The notes: generated by a model not told the origin, from the letters alone. A stretch of 24,222 bases of DNA from Zelonia costaricensis (GCA_030849075.1 JASAOO010003362.1:23072-47293), one strand, 5' to 3'. Shown: positions 1 to 8,643, counted from the first letter of the stretch. A program made the numbers and translations.

Positions 1-1
1 G

Positions 2-574
2 GTGAACAAGTTGCTGCTGCGCAACTCAGGCGACATTACAGGCATGAACAAGCTCGCCTGTGGCTTGCTGGACCTCATCTTCGCCGAGTTCATCCAGCAG
101 TACACCGCGGAGGAGATCGGGGCGCCCAACGTGCGCGCCTATCAGTTCATCAAGTTCGATGCGACCCTCCGCAAGTGTGTGAGTCGCATCATGCAGCAGG
201 ACCGCACCACGGGCGACGGCATCGTCGTCGGGTCGGGGGCCGGCGGCGTTGGCGGCGGCGGCCACTCGGGGGCGAGTGCGAGTCCTGCAGGGGCGACAGG
301 CATGACGCGGCGGCAGGTGAACCCGCACTACGACGCGCTGCGGCAGGAGATCACGGATGTGCACATGGTGATGCGCAAGAATCTGGAGGACCTCATGACC
401 CGTGGAGAGGGCCTTGACACGATGACCAACTACTCGGCCGAGCTGGTCGATCAGAGCTCGCGGTACTACAAGAAGACGGTGCACATGAACCGCATGCGGC
501 TCATCAAGACGTACGGCCCGCCAGCTGCAGTCGGCTTCTTCCTCATCATCTTCTTCTACTTCTACTTCTTCTGA
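2..574 (+). CDS. SEC22: SEC22-type R-SNARE, 5' end missing
   Basis: C-terminal 190 residues of an R-SNARE that acts in fusion of vesicles between ER and Golgi. The window begins inside the gene: the first in-frame codon is GTG and no start is visible; compared with SEC22 proteins of about 215 residues, most of the N-terminal longin domain (perhaps 75-80 residues) lies upstream. Visible residues 17-65 match the end of the longin domain, including RAYQFIKFD, the counterpart of the PYSFIEFD block of animal SEC22B. Residues 107-166 are the SNARE helix, with the zero-layer arginine in NLEDLMTRGEGL (R134 of the visible part). Residues 171-190 form a C-terminal membrane anchor rich in Phe. Residues 66-106 are a Gly/Ala/Ser linker longer than in animal or yeast SEC22. 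Identification rests on the order of domains and the zero-layer motif; another longin R-SNARE (YKT6, VAMP7) is less likely because YKT6 lacks a membrane helix. Confidence 0.85.
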   Translation: MNKLLLRNSGDITGMNKLACGLLDLIFAEFIQQYTAEEIGAPNVRAYQFIKFDATLRKCVSRIMQQDRTTGDGIVVGSGAGGVGGGGHSGASASPAGATGMTRRQVNPHYDALRQEITDVHMVMRKNLEDLMTRGEGLDTMTNYSAELVDQSSRYYKKTVHMNRMRLIKTYGPPAAVGFFLIIFFYFYFF

Positions 575-905
575 AGAGGGGGAGGGGTATCCCGTGCCGT
601 GTGTCTGGGCCTCCAGAAGCGGTAGTTGAACACTGACACTGTCCGTGTCGCCGAGCGCGCGTGGGAGGGCGGTGCTGGTGAACATGGGAAGGGGAGCGTT
701 GACGTGAGTTTGTGGAAGGGGGACGCTGCTGCGTGTTCGCATTGCAGACACTGTGCGCGCGTGCGTGACTGACGGCTGTCGGCACCACAGCACGAGGCGG
801 CGTCGTACTCCTTTGCCTCCTTCCTCTCCCACCGTCGTCCCGCCCGCGACGATCGCTTCGTGGATCTGACCGACCCTGTTCCCTCGTCGTTTGCCTTGCG
901 CGTAC

Positions 906-923
906 GTGTGTGTGTGTGTGTGG
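906..923 (+). repeat. (TG)n microsatellite
   Basis: About nine TG units on the + strand, 330 bases after the SEC22 stop, probably within its 3' UTR. Confidence 0.9.
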
Positions 924-1254
924 ATAGGAGACGGAGAGTGTCCGCGATGGCGCACACAAGCACATACACAAGCATGCGAGTAGGCAGGAAGAGTAAAACA
1001 CGCACACGCGCCCAGAGGAAGATTGGGGTGCGCGCCGACTGGCTGCGGAGACCGGGACGCGCCACCGGCCCTCTCGTTGTCGGTCCGTTTCTCCCCCCTC
1101 CGTAGCAGGGGCGACTGCATCTGCTGGAGGTTTGCCTTGCCGAGAGAGGGCGAAGACAAAGAAGAATGGAGTGCATGTGCATTTTTTTGGGGGGGACTGC
1201 GGGCCTCTGCGCTTTGCACGTTTCGTTTCCGAAGGCGTAGAGGTGTGGGATTAT

Positions 1255-1269
1255 ATGTGTGTGTGTGTG
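1255..1269 (+). repeat. (TG)n microsatellite
   Basis: Short TG array, 60 bases before a complementary CA array at 1331-1345. The two could pair in the RNA. Confidence 0.85.
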
Positions 1270-1330
1270 CGGACCGCCATAGACTTTCACTTTCATCCGC
1301 TCCTCTCCTCGCCCCTGACCTCTCTCGTGA

Positions 1331-1375
1331 CACACACACACACACTCACACGCAATCACACGCAATCACACGCAA
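1331..1375 (+). repeat. (CA)n array followed by three 10-bp tandem copies
   Basis: CA array at 1331-1345 followed directly by three exact tandem copies of TCACACGCAA at 1346-1375 and a partial fourth copy. It lies before the UMP1 splice acceptor. Confidence 0.9.
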
Positions 1376-1415
1376 ACACGCAACATACATACACACGTAG
1401 AAAAGAAACCGGCAC

Positions 1416-1457
1416 CGCTCCTTCTCTTGTCTTTTTGAACCCTGCCTCACCTCCCAG
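1416..1457 (+). promoter_or_regulatory. Predicted trans-splice acceptor for UMP1
   Basis: Pyrimidine-rich stretch ending in the AG at 1456-1457. This would give a 114-base leader with no upstream ATG. A second AG at 1502-1503 is an alternative and gives a 68-base leader. Confidence 0.55.
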
Positions 1458-1571
1458 CGTTGCGTTTCTCGCTGCTCCTATTCTGATCACGACGTTGTGT
1501 TAGCCCCCACCCCCACCCCCTTTCCCCTCATACCCCCTGCCACCCCACCCCACATCTCACCCAAGTCCATC

Positions 1572-1946
1572 ATGTCGAGCGAGATCGGCCTGCCGCGTCC
1601 CCAGGCGCGTGAGGAGCGGCTCATGCACCCGGTCGAGTTCATCCAGCGCAGTGCGCCGCGGCAGGAGGAGGCGCTGCGCATGAACAACATTCGCACGACG
1701 CACGGCCTCGGCGCCGCCACAGAGGTGGCGCTGACAGAGGTGACACTGCTGGGCAGCCGCCGCCTCGGTGCGCTACAGAGCAGCAACGCCCTGTACAACG
1801 CGTACCGCGGCAACTACACGGACCTGACGCCGTCCGACGTGTACGGGCTGCCGGAGAACGACCCCAACGTGCAGCCCGCGCCGCGCGCGCTGGTCGAGAA
1901 GCAGTTCCACGGCCACGAGGTGACCATGAAGACGCTGGGCATGTGA
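1572..1946 (+). CDS. UMP1: Proteasome maturation factor UMP1/POMP
   Basis: A 124-residue protein of the UMP1/POMP family, a chaperone that helps two half-proteasomes join and is then degraded as the first substrate of the new 20S particle. Family features in order: HPVEFIQ (residues 19-25; family HPLE), MNNIRTTHGLG (37-47; family MNxLRxxxGL), then RRLGALQSSN (63-72; family RLPFLxSSN) and the YRGNYTDLTPSDVYGLPENDP region (79-98; family LRGxDExIGFEDILNDP), followed by a Pro and a short hydrophobic end. The length fits the family (about 140 in animals). ATG 1572 is the first ATG after the predicted splice acceptor; the frame is open upstream to 1497 only through a GTG and proline codons made by a CA/C-rich leader. 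Assigned from motif order, not from a database search. Confidence 0.85.
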   Translation: MSSEIGLPRPQAREERLMHPVEFIQRSAPRQEEALRMNNIRTTHGLGAATEVALTEVTLLGSRRLGALQSSNALYNAYRGNYTDLTPSDVYGLPENDPNVQPAPRALVEKQFHGHEVTMKTLGM

Positions 1947-2060
1947 GCAGGCGGTCCATCGACGCCCTGCTTTCCTCCCACCCTCCCTCGCACCGGACGC
2001 ATGCATGCCCGTTCACGGTCAAGAGAGCGTGCGTCAGGATCTCCGCTGCGCCGCGCGCTT

Positions 2061-2073
2061 ATACACACACACA
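2061..2073 (+). repeat. (CA)n microsatellite
   Basis: Short CA array in the UMP1 3' UTR; a second short array lies at 2162-2173. Both are exceptions to the usual TG-after-stop order in this window. Confidence 0.8.
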
Positions 2074-2903
2074 GACCACCCTGCGTGTGCGGCCGCGGTG
2101 TCTGGCGTGCCCTCCCTTTGATGCCGCCAAGCTGTGAGCCGTGTGTGGAGCTTCAGGACAAACACACACACACGAAGCCATACTGCGATGGTGCTGTGAT
2201 GTGTCTTCCTCTTGCTAGAAGGAGACGCGACTTTTTCCCTTTTCCGGCGGTGCCGTGGATGGGGATGGTACGGATGTGCTCCTGCAATGCGTGTGTGGCC
2301 GCCATCACCGCGTCCAGGTCGCCGGCGGCCCTCTCCCTCTCTCTTTGCGCGGCGCTGCCGCGTGCCGGGTGTGCGCACTCCTCGCCCTTTCACGCCACCC
2401 TGCGCACGTTCGTTTGTGTAGGCGTGTAGACACTCATTGCGAGATCTTGGTCGAGGCGAAGGACGCGTCGAGAAGGGACACAGGTGTCGTGGACGGGACT
2501 CCAGCTCACGTGGAGTGGTGTTGTTTTGACAAAAAAAAAGAAAAAGGGAAAAGAAGAGCTTTGCCAACACGCACCCGGAAAGCCCGCATGCACGGCGGCG
2601 CAACCTCGACGGCGAAGGGACGAAGCACTCACTCTAGTGCACTCGGCGACCGTGCAGTTCCTGAGGCAGCCCGACCTGTCGCAGGGTGGGGCTGCGATGG
2701 CGGTTCTCGCGGCAGCTCATGCAGTTCGGAGGTGCGGCAGCGATTGCGGCCCTTTTTTTTTTTGCGTGTTTGCGGTTTGGGTCGGCATGCGAACAGAAAA
2801 AGTCCATTGCGACTCCGATGGTTTTCGTGCAGGCGCAAGGTTCTTTCACGCATGACGCGCATCAGCGTTGCTGTCTTCCCCGTCACTTTGCATGCTCGAC
2901 GAT

Positions 2904-2998
2904 CCCCCCCCCCCCTCCCTTCATCTCCTCTCCGCTCCCTGTGTTCGCGGCCACTCCGCACTTCGGACTTCCCTGCATCGTCTCCCTTACGCACACAG
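2904..2998 (+). promoter_or_regulatory. Predicted trans-splice acceptor for RPC11
   Basis: A C12 run and about 80 bases of pyrimidine-rich sequence end at the AG at 2997-2998, only 45 bases before ATG 3044. There is no ATG between them. The site excludes the long upstream extension of the frame from the mature mRNA. Confidence 0.65.
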
Positions 2999-3043
2999 AA
3001 TTTGTGGCTTGTCACACACTTCCCACCTGTTTGGGGTGCTGCC

Positions 3044-3523
3044 ATGTTCTTCTGCCCTTTCTGTTCCACATTGCTGCTCGTGGTGCCGCAGATGAAGGGC
3101 AACGCGCTGGTGTGCGCGACGTGCCGCTACGAGTACACGGTCACCAGCGCGGAGGGGCGGGTGCCGGCCAACGCGCTGGGCGAGCCGACCTTGACGATCC
3201 ACCACTCCTTCGTGGCCCAAAACCGCCAGCTCATGGACGCTGAGGACGAGGGTCCGGACAGCGGGGCCGCCGCCAACGTCGCATCGAGCCCGACAACAGC
3301 GCCGGCGGGTGCGGTCGCCGCGGAGGAGGACGCGTCCGCCGTGGCCGGTGCGAGCGCCTCGGCGGAGGGCGGTCAGGTGATGACCATTCCGTGCCAGAAC
3401 GAGGACAACCCGTGCGACAGCACCAAGGCGTACTACATCCAGATCCAAATGCGCTCCGCCGACGAGCCCGCCACGGTCTTCTTCAAGTGTGTTAAGTGCG
3501 GTCACCAGTGGCGGCAGGACTGA
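3044..3523 (+). CDS. RPC11: RNA polymerase III subunit RPC11/POLR3K-like
   Basis: A 159-residue protein of the RPC11 (C11, POLR3K) family, the small Pol III subunit needed for RNA cleavage and termination. The N-terminal zinc ribbon uses C4, C7, C24 and C27 (FFCPFC ... CATCRYEY). The C-terminal TFIIS-like ribbon holds the catalytic acidic hairpin MRSADEP (D140, E141) and ends KCVKCGHQW, closest to RPC11 rather than RPA12 or RPB9. Two oddities: residues 66-112 are an Ala/acidic low-complexity insert that makes the protein about 50 residues longer than the usual 108; and the first cysteine pair of ribbon 2 is spaced C117-x6-C124 in place of CxxC. ATG 3044 is chosen because the zinc ribbon begins there and the splice acceptor is 45 bases upstream. 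Confidence 0.85.
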   Translation: MFFCPFCSTLLLVVPQMKGNALVCATCRYEYTVTSAEGRVPANALGEPTLTIHHSFVAQNRQLMDAEDEGPDSGAAANVASSPTTAPAGAVAAEEDASAVAGASASAEGGQVMTIPCQNEDNPCDSTKAYYIQIQMRSADEPATVFFKCVKCGHQWRQD

Positions 3524-3900
3524 CAGCGGTGGACTGAAAGCTGCCCCACCCCTCAGCGTTCTGGCCCTTGCACTCTGCTAATGTGATGACGTCACGTAAC
3601 GACACGACGAACGAGGCTACTGCCCCTCAGAGAGCGCCTGTGGACGCGCACCGAGCCCTACATGGGGAAAGGCGGAGTTTCGATGCCTCGTCGGGCTCAC
3701 AGGCGCGGCGCAAGCTAAACACAAACACAAGAAAAAAGATGCGAAGTGGCATCCCAAACGGAAGCACGTGCGGACTCTTCTCTTTCGTGGGCAGTGCACC
3801 CGCGAGCTTTACACACGGAGTGAGAAAGAGACCAGCGGTGACAGAGTCGGCTCAGTCGAACGTACGCCTCCCCCCTCATCCTCCGCTTTCAAGGCTGATT

Positions 3901-3962
3901 TTTTACTGTCTCACTCCTCGCCCTCTCTCCTATTGTCTTTTCTCGATCTCAATATCGAACAG
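3901..3962 (+). promoter_or_regulatory. Predicted trans-splice acceptor for the CNH protein gene
   Basis: Pyrimidine-rich tract ending at the AG at 3961-3962. The 102-base leader that follows has no ATG before 4065 and carries the CA array. A later AG at 4049-4050 after a TTTTC run is an alternative. Confidence 0.6.
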
Positions 3963-3986
3963 GTGTACACGAGCACCTACACCAAT

Positions 3987-4021
3987 ACACGCACACACAG
4001 ACACACACACACACACACACA
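3987..4021 (+). repeat. (CA)n microsatellite
   Basis: About 17 CA units with two interruptions, ending 44 bases before the start codon, so it probably lies in the 5' UTR. Confidence 0.9.
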
Positions 4022-4064
4022 ATAGAGTCGCCCTAGGCACGCGTTTTCAGCGCCGGTGGACGCC

Positions 4065-7000
4065 ATGCCAGCGGTGCGGGCGCTCTTGCGTCTCTTCGAC
4101 CTCGACGAGAGCGATGGCACCATCACCGCACTCGACAGCTACGGCCCCGACACGCACATCGGCACGAGTCGCGGCCAACTGCTGCGGCTCTCCCTGTCGG
4201 TCGCGAAGCGACCAGGGCAGTCACGGCGCAAGACGCACGCCGTGGACGCACGTCAGGAGGACAACACCGCGGCGGCGGCGGCAAATGCAGAGGACGATGG
4301 CGCCACGATCGTGTCCGTCACACGCCGCTGCTTCATCTCCCCGAGTGGAGCAGCGGCCGCGGCACCCGTGCAGCAGCTGCAGCACAGCCGCGGTCAGCGC
4401 CTTCTCTTTGCCCTCTGCGCTGGCCGCCTCCTCCTCCTGCATGCCGAGACGTACGCGGTGCTCTGCACCATCGCGACAGATGTGGCCGCCTTCTCGGTGG
4501 CGCAGCCGATGCCGACGGTTGGCCGCGACCACGAGCTGAGCGGGAGCGTCAGCCCGGCCGCGGCAGTAAGCCTGTGCTCCTCTACCGCCCACGTGCGGCC
4601 TCCGCAACTGGGTCGGTCGACTCGCGAGGAGGAGGACGGCGTGAGCCAGCACAGCCGCACCACGTCGCACGTTCGCACCCCCAGCGATGCGAGCCACACT
4701 AGCTCGCAGCCCTGGACGCCGCGCAGCACGCTGGGCACCACCTCAGCGGACCTCACCTACACCAGCGCAGTGCACTCGCCGTGCCCTGCCGCGGTGCCTG
4801 TCGCGGGCAGCAGCGGCGGCGGTGTCGGCGGCGCGGGACGGACGCACGTCGTGTGCGTCGCAGAGCGCCACAAGAAGGAGCTTGCCGTGTACGTTGTGGA
4901 TCGTGTCTACACCTCTTCCTCCTCATCCCCCGCTTCCGCTGCCGCCACTGGTGTGCTGGCTGCGGCGAGTGCTGCGACCAGCCCCGCGACCTCGGCAGTC
5001 GCGCAGAATCCCGCGCCAGTGCCGTCAGCCGATGCGTCGCCGCCGCTGTCGACTGCTGCTGCGACGGCACTCGCCTGGCCACCGCCGCGGGTGGCGCTGC
5101 GGCAGCGTTACATGCTGCCCGAGCCCGCGCAGTCGGTGCTGCTCTGCGACCCCGTCGCCGCCCTGCGTCGCGACCCCGCCTCGTCTCCCGCCTCGGTGGC
5201 TGGCAGCGCTCCCGCTGGCGACGACGGCGGGCTGGCGAGTGCCGGGGCGGTGGAGGCGGGGCTGACGGTGTGTGTTGGCATGCGACGCGAGGTGAGTCTG
5301 CTGTCGCTCCTCGGCGGGTCGCCCTGGTGCGTGCTGCGTCTCGACGGCAGCCGGCCACCCCTGGTGTCGGTCGGCAGCGACCACAACACGTTCCTCGTCC
5401 GCACGCAGGCACCGAACACGGTGATGGAGATCGGCGTGCCGCCGGCCGCTGCTACCGCCGGGTGTGCACCGGTCGCGCTGGCCGATCGCGCCGGCTCATC
5501 GTACACCGCGGCGGCGGCGGGGGTGAACCCCATCACGGTCCGCACCGGCGCCCCGCGTGCAGCCCAGCCGGGTCCAGCGACCGGCGCGTCGCGGGGGCGG
5601 GACGACGACCTGGTCATGGGCGACGTCTTTCAGACCGACGGCCCTGTTGAGCTTGTGCTCGCTCGCTTCCCGCACGTCTTCCTCTTCACGCCGAAGCACT
5701 GCGATGTGGTGCCGCTGCTCGACGACGGCAGCAGCAACGGCAGCAACCCGGCGGCGACGGCGTTCTCACCACCGCTGTCGGCGTCGTCCCCGTCGTGGGG
5801 ACAGCGGGTGCCAGTGCCGGGCATCCGCTTCGGTGCGCTGCGCGGTCACGGCGAGTCCTTCTGCGTTGCGAGTGAGCGGACGGTGTGGGCGCTAAAGCTC
5901 AGTCCCCTTCGGGTGCAACTGGCAGAGCTCGTGGCCAACGGCAACAGCGCCGGCGCCTTCCAGCTGCTGGCGTTCCACCGGCAGCGAGTCGAGCAGGCGG
6001 CGCGCAGCGCGGCAGCGGCGACCGATGCGGCGGACGGGCTTTACCAGGTGGAGGGCGACCTGCGCCGCATGGCCGGCTTCGCGGCGCTGCACCGCGGCGA
6101 CGTCGCAGAAGCGATCGCCTACCTGCGCGGCCATATCGACCCACGAGAGGTGCTCCTGTCGCTCCCCGACTGCGTCCCCCCGACGGCCTCGCTTGCGCCG
6201 CCGAACGCGCCTGCAGTTGCGTCGCCGGCGGAGCTGCGAGCGCCGGTGCGACTGGACGCGTGCGTGCTCGACCACGTCGTCACGAGCGCTTCACTGGACG
6301 CGTACGGCAAGTTGCTGCGTGGCCACGGCATTGCGGCAGAGGTCCGCCCACCCGCATCAGCCTCGCCGCCGTACTGGGATGGCTGGCACGCGCCGTGCGT
6401 GTACAACAGCTTCGGCGGAGATGTGGTGCAGGCCTGGCGCACCGCGTATGCCGCGCTGCAAGCGGGGCCCTCGACTGCAGCCGCAGGCGACGGCGGCGCA
6501 GAGGCCTTCGTGGCCAGCCGTTTTGATTTCTTGAAGGCGGAGGTGCGCACCTGGTTCGCGGAGGAGCTCGCTGCCGACCATGCCCACGCGTGCGGTGACT
6601 TATCCACGTCCGGCGAGGAGATGAACGATGACGGCGTGGCAGGGGCTGCGCGGGGTAGAGTCGCGGTGGCGGGCCGCACGTCCTGCGACAGCTGCTGCGT
6701 GTGCCCCTCCTCTTCCCCCGCTCGTCCAACCACCGCACCGCTCGTCGCTGCCCAAGCGGCGTCGCTTGCGTCGCCACGGCTGGCCACGGCACGCCGCCGC
6801 GCGATGGAGTACGCCTCCCTCGTGCTCGCGTGGCAAGCGCGTGATTACCGCATGGCGCACTGCGTCGTCGCCTCCTTGAGTCGCGCCATGCGCGTCGAGG
6901 ATTGCGCGCCGCTGCTGCGGCAGCTGCAGGAGCACCGGCTGCTGGCGGTGCTGCAGTTCCGCGCCGGCTGCGGCGAGGCCTGTCGCGGCACGCTGCGCGA

Positions 7001-8000
7001 GACGGTGAGCGTCGCGGCGGTTCTGCGGCCGCTGCGGCGTTGCACCGCTCCTTGGCCGGCTGCGCCGGTGTCTTCCGCCGCCCTGTGGAGCGAGATAGCC
7101 GCCTGGCGGACGCGCATGATGGCGCGCGCGGAGCTTCGGGGCCGGCGTCCCGGTGGCGGCGACGACGGTGCTGCTGTCGCTGCTGCCCAGCACGTAAACC
7201 CGACGTGCGGTTGCGGGCTGCTTTCGCTGCCGTCCCTCGGCGCGGTGGCCCGCGTGGCGCGCACGCTCTTCGGCGTGGGCGACGGCACAAGCGCCACGGA
7301 GGCCCTCGTGGATGCTGTGTGCGCGTACTACGGCGGCTACCACGACGGCCGGGCCCTCGCCGACGGCGGGCCGTTCCTTGAGCTGTGCTACGCCAGCGGG
7401 GACGTCGGCGCCGCCGCGCGGTGCTTCTCTTTCCCGCACACTGGTCCTCTGCTTCTCTACGCGGATGAGGGTCCTGCCAGAGACGGCGCCCCCGATGCGC
7501 GGGACGGGGAGGGGCCGGAGCCGTTCACGCAGGAGCCGGTGGCCGCATCGCGGGTTCTCTCGCACAGCGTCGTGCGCGTCGTGCCGACTTCCCTGACGCA
7601 GTTCCTCTACCTCGTGGAGAAGCTGGACGTGGTGGGGGTGAGGCTGCTGTTGCGGCGGGAACCCCGACTGGCCACGCTGCGGGACGAGGAAGGCAACTCC
7701 GCCCTGCACGTCGCCCTCGCCCAGCTCGGTGGTGTTGGGTGTAGCGTGAGCCGCGCCGAGCCGCATGACGTCGCGGCGGACGCTCTTGTGGCGTGGCAGA
7801 CCGCCGTCCTCCAGCTGCTTTGCGCGCTGGTCGAGCTCCTCGCGCATGCGGGGTGCCCCGCCGGGGCACTGAACTGCTGCGGCTGGAGCTGCCTGGACGT
7901 GGCCGCCGTCGCGTGCGGCGGCAACAGGACAGTCTTCGACGTGGTCACCGCGGCGCTGCTGGCGGCTGTCGAGGTGCGTGCGGCCGAGGTGCAAGACTAG
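4065..8000 (+). CDS. CNH-domain VPS39/TGFBRAP1-like trafficking protein with ankyrin-like C-terminus
   Basis: A 1311-residue protein. Residues 18-45 (TITALDSYGPDTHIGTSRGQLL) match the first strand of a citron-homology (CNH) domain as found in VPS39, VPS3 and TGFBRAP1, tethering proteins of endosomes and vacuoles. The propeller is spread over roughly the first 600 residues because of long Ala/Ser/Pro insertions. Residues 620-702 are helical repeats; GFAALHRGDVAEAIAYLRG followed by IDPREVLLSLPD is the typical VPS39/TGFBRAP1 signature (family: VDPREVI-LFPDLLP). Helical segments follow to about 1180. Residues 1178-1222 (LYLVEKLDVVGVRLLLR ... DEEGNSALHVALA) resemble one ankyrin repeat, with a weaker second one near 1270-1300. 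I see no C-terminal zinc-binding Vps39_2 motif. ATG 4065 is the first ATG after the acceptor; GTG 4056 is not a plausible eukaryotic start. It could be a HOPS/CORVET subunit or a TRAP1-like factor. Confidence 0.75.
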   Translation: MPAVRALLRLFDLDESDGTITALDSYGPDTHIGTSRGQLLRLSLSVAKRPGQSRRKTHAVDARQEDNTAAAAANAEDDGATIVSVTRRCFISPSGAAAAAPVQQLQHSRGQRLLFALCAGRLLLLHAETYAVLCTIATDVAAFSVAQPMPTVGRDHELSGSVSPAAAVSLCSSTAHVRPPQLGRSTREEEDGVSQHSRTTSHVRTPSDASHTSSQPWTPRSTLGTTSADLTYTSAVHSPCPAAVPVAGSSGGGVGGAGRTHVVCVAERHKKELAVYVVDRVYTSSSSSPASAAATGVLAAASAATSPATSAVAQNPAPVPSADASPPLSTAAATALAWPPPRVALRQRYMLPEPAQSVLLCDPVAALRRDPASSPASVAGSAPAGDDGGLASAGAVEAGLTVCVGMRREVSLLSLLGGSPWCVLRLDGSRPPLVSVGSDHNTFLVRTQAPNTVMEIGVPPAAATAGCAPVALADRAGSSYTAAAAGVNPITVRTGAPRAAQPGPATGASRGRDDDLVMGDVFQTDGPVELVLARFPHVFLFTPKHCDVVPLLDDGSSNGSNPAATAFSPPLSASSPSWGQRVPVPGIRFGALRGHGESFCVASERTVWALKLSPLRVQLAELVANGNSAGAFQLLAFHRQRVEQAARSAAAATDAADGLYQVEGDLRRMAGFAALHRGDVAEAIAYLRGHIDPREVLLSLPDCVPPTASLAPPNAPAVASPAELRAPVRLDACVLDHVVTSASLDAYGKLLRGHGIAAEVRPPASASPPYWDGWHAPCVYNSFGGDVVQAWRTAYAALQAGPSTAAAGDGGAEAFVASRFDFLKAEVRTWFAEELAADHAHACGDLSTSGEEMNDDGVAGAARGRVAVAGRTSCDSCCVCPSSSPARPTTAPLVAAQAASLASPRLATARRRAMEYASLVLAWQARDYRMAHCVVASLSRAMRVEDCAPLLRQLQEHRLLAVLQFRAGCGEACRGTLRETVSVAAVLRPLRRCTAPWPAAPVSSAALWSEIAAWRTRMMARAELRGRRPGGGDDGAAVAAAQHVNPTCGCGLLSLPSLGAVARVARTLFGVGDGTSATEALVDAVCAYYGGYHDGRALADGGPFLELCYASGDVGAAARCFSFPHTGPLLLYADEGPARDGAPDARDGEGPEPFTQEPVAASRVLSHSVVRVVPTSLTQFLYLVEKLDVVGVRLLLRREPRLATLRDEEGNSALHVALAQLGGVGCSVSRAEPHDVAADALVAWQTAVLQLLCALVELLAHAGCPAGALNCCGWSCLDVAAVACGGNRTVFDVVTAALLAAVEVRAAEVQD

Positions 8001-8010
8001 TGCTGCTTGC

Positions 8011-8037
8011 GTGTGTACGTGTGTGTGTGTGTGTGTG
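8011..8037 (+). repeat. (TG)n microsatellite
   Basis: About 12 TG units with one interruption, starting 11 bases after the stop codon, so it lies at the very start of the 3' UTR. Confidence 0.9.
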
Positions 8038-8269
8038 CTGACGAAACGTTGCCGCGGGTTCACTCCACCTGTCGTTCTTCCCGTGTGCGTATCGCACCGT
8101 TTCTGCTTCCGCTCCTTTACACGTCTGACGAATCGGAAACTCTGCTCTCCTCCTCTGGAATGTGGCGCACAAGGCGAGCGCCGTTCCATCGAGAAGGGCC
8201 GCTGCTTGATGCGCCACTGCCGCCAACCTCGCCGCCCAGTATGTGGATCTCCTTTGCGGCCTGCACGTT

Positions 8270-8333
8270 GCCCCGCCCCCCTCCCTCTTATCAACTGCGT
8301 ACTACTCCTCCACCGCCTCTTTTTTTTTCCCAG
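8270..8333 (+). promoter_or_regulatory. Predicted trans-splice acceptor for NAP1
   Basis: C- and T-rich tract with a T9 run directly before CCCAG; AG at 8332-8333. Alternatives nearer the gene are the AGs at 8537-8538 and 8709-8710, the latter after a C11 run (8681-8691). Confidence 0.5.
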
Positions 8334-8502
8334 CTACGTACAACCCATCGCCCACCCCATCCTCCCCCTCCCCCCCCAACCATCACTTCGGAGGATATCC
8401 CACGCGCTCCCGTCACCGGTGCACTTCCACTTGACCCCTCATCCCACGCTTTGCACGTTTAGTTTTGTGCCCCGCACACGCGCGTTAACGCTGTTTCGAC
8501 TT

Positions 8503-8518
8503 GGGCTTATAAAGGCCC
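8503..8518 (+). other. Hairpin in the putative NAP1 leader
   Basis: GGGCTT (8503-8508) can pair with AGGCCC (8513-8518), one pair being G-U, around an ATAA loop. It includes a TATAAA string, but TATA boxes are not known for protein-coding genes in these organisms. Confidence 0.5.
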
Positions 8519-8618
8519 GCTGACCACCGCCACCTCAGCCTACACTCACGCAAGGCACACGTCGGACAACCGAAAAGGGAGGGAGGTGCTTCAGTACGGC
8601 GCCTTTCGTGCACTGGTG

Positions 8619-8643
8619 CACATACACCCACACCCACACAAAC
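8619..8643 (+). repeat. Imperfect CA/CCCA-rich repeat
   Basis: Degenerate CA-rich stretch in the NAP1 leader, about 85 bases before the start codon. Confidence 0.7.

Larger units (their letters stand above)
575..1571 (+). other. Spacer SEC22-UMP1 (3' UTR, then 5' UTR)
   Basis: No convincing gene. The first part should be the SEC22 3' UTR. It holds TG arrays at about 906-923 and 1255-1269, a CA array at 1331-1345, three copies of a 10-bp unit at 1346-1375, and the UMP1 polypyrimidine tract with its splice acceptor. Long open frames exist on both strands but are rich in Arg, His and Thr encoded by the repeats and have no family resemblance. Confidence 0.7.
1947..3043 (+). other. Spacer UMP1-RPC11
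   Basis: No convincing gene in 1.1 kb. It holds two short CA arrays near the UMP1 stop, an A-rich tract at about 2529-2555, a T run near 2753-2763, a C12 run at 2904-2915, and the RPC11 acceptor. The frame of RPC11 stays open upstream for about 260 codons, but this part has no domain, contains runs such as Lys-Lys-Lys-Glu from the A-rich tract, and lies before the acceptor. Confidence 0.7.
3524..4064 (+). other. Spacer RPC11-CNH protein gene
   Basis: No gene seen. It holds an A-rich patch near 3730, a polypyrimidine tract at 3895-3955 and a CA array at 3987-4021. Confidence 0.7.

Noticed and set aside
26..1345. 439-codon open frame on the - strand
   Set aside because: Antisense to SEC22 and across microsatellites; its N-terminal part consists of Thr-His and similar repeat-coded residues.
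2255..3043. 263-codon upstream extension of RPC11
   Set aside because: No domain, crosses an A-rich tract, a T run and a C12 run, and lies before a good splice acceptor 45 bases upstream of ATG 3044.
3582..3595. TGACGTCA palindrome (CRE-like) and a TGATGA string like a C/D snoRNA C box
   Set aside because: An 8-bp palindrome is not unlikely by chance in 24 kb and CREB-type control is not known here; no D box is found at a fitting distance.
6600..8294. 564-codon open frame on the - strand opposite the CNH gene
   Set aside because: Antisense shadow; the sense strand has clear CNH and VPS39-like signatures.
8507..8514. TATAAA string as a promoter
   Set aside because: Protein-coding genes of this group are transcribed polycistronically without TATA boxes; treated as part of a hairpin.
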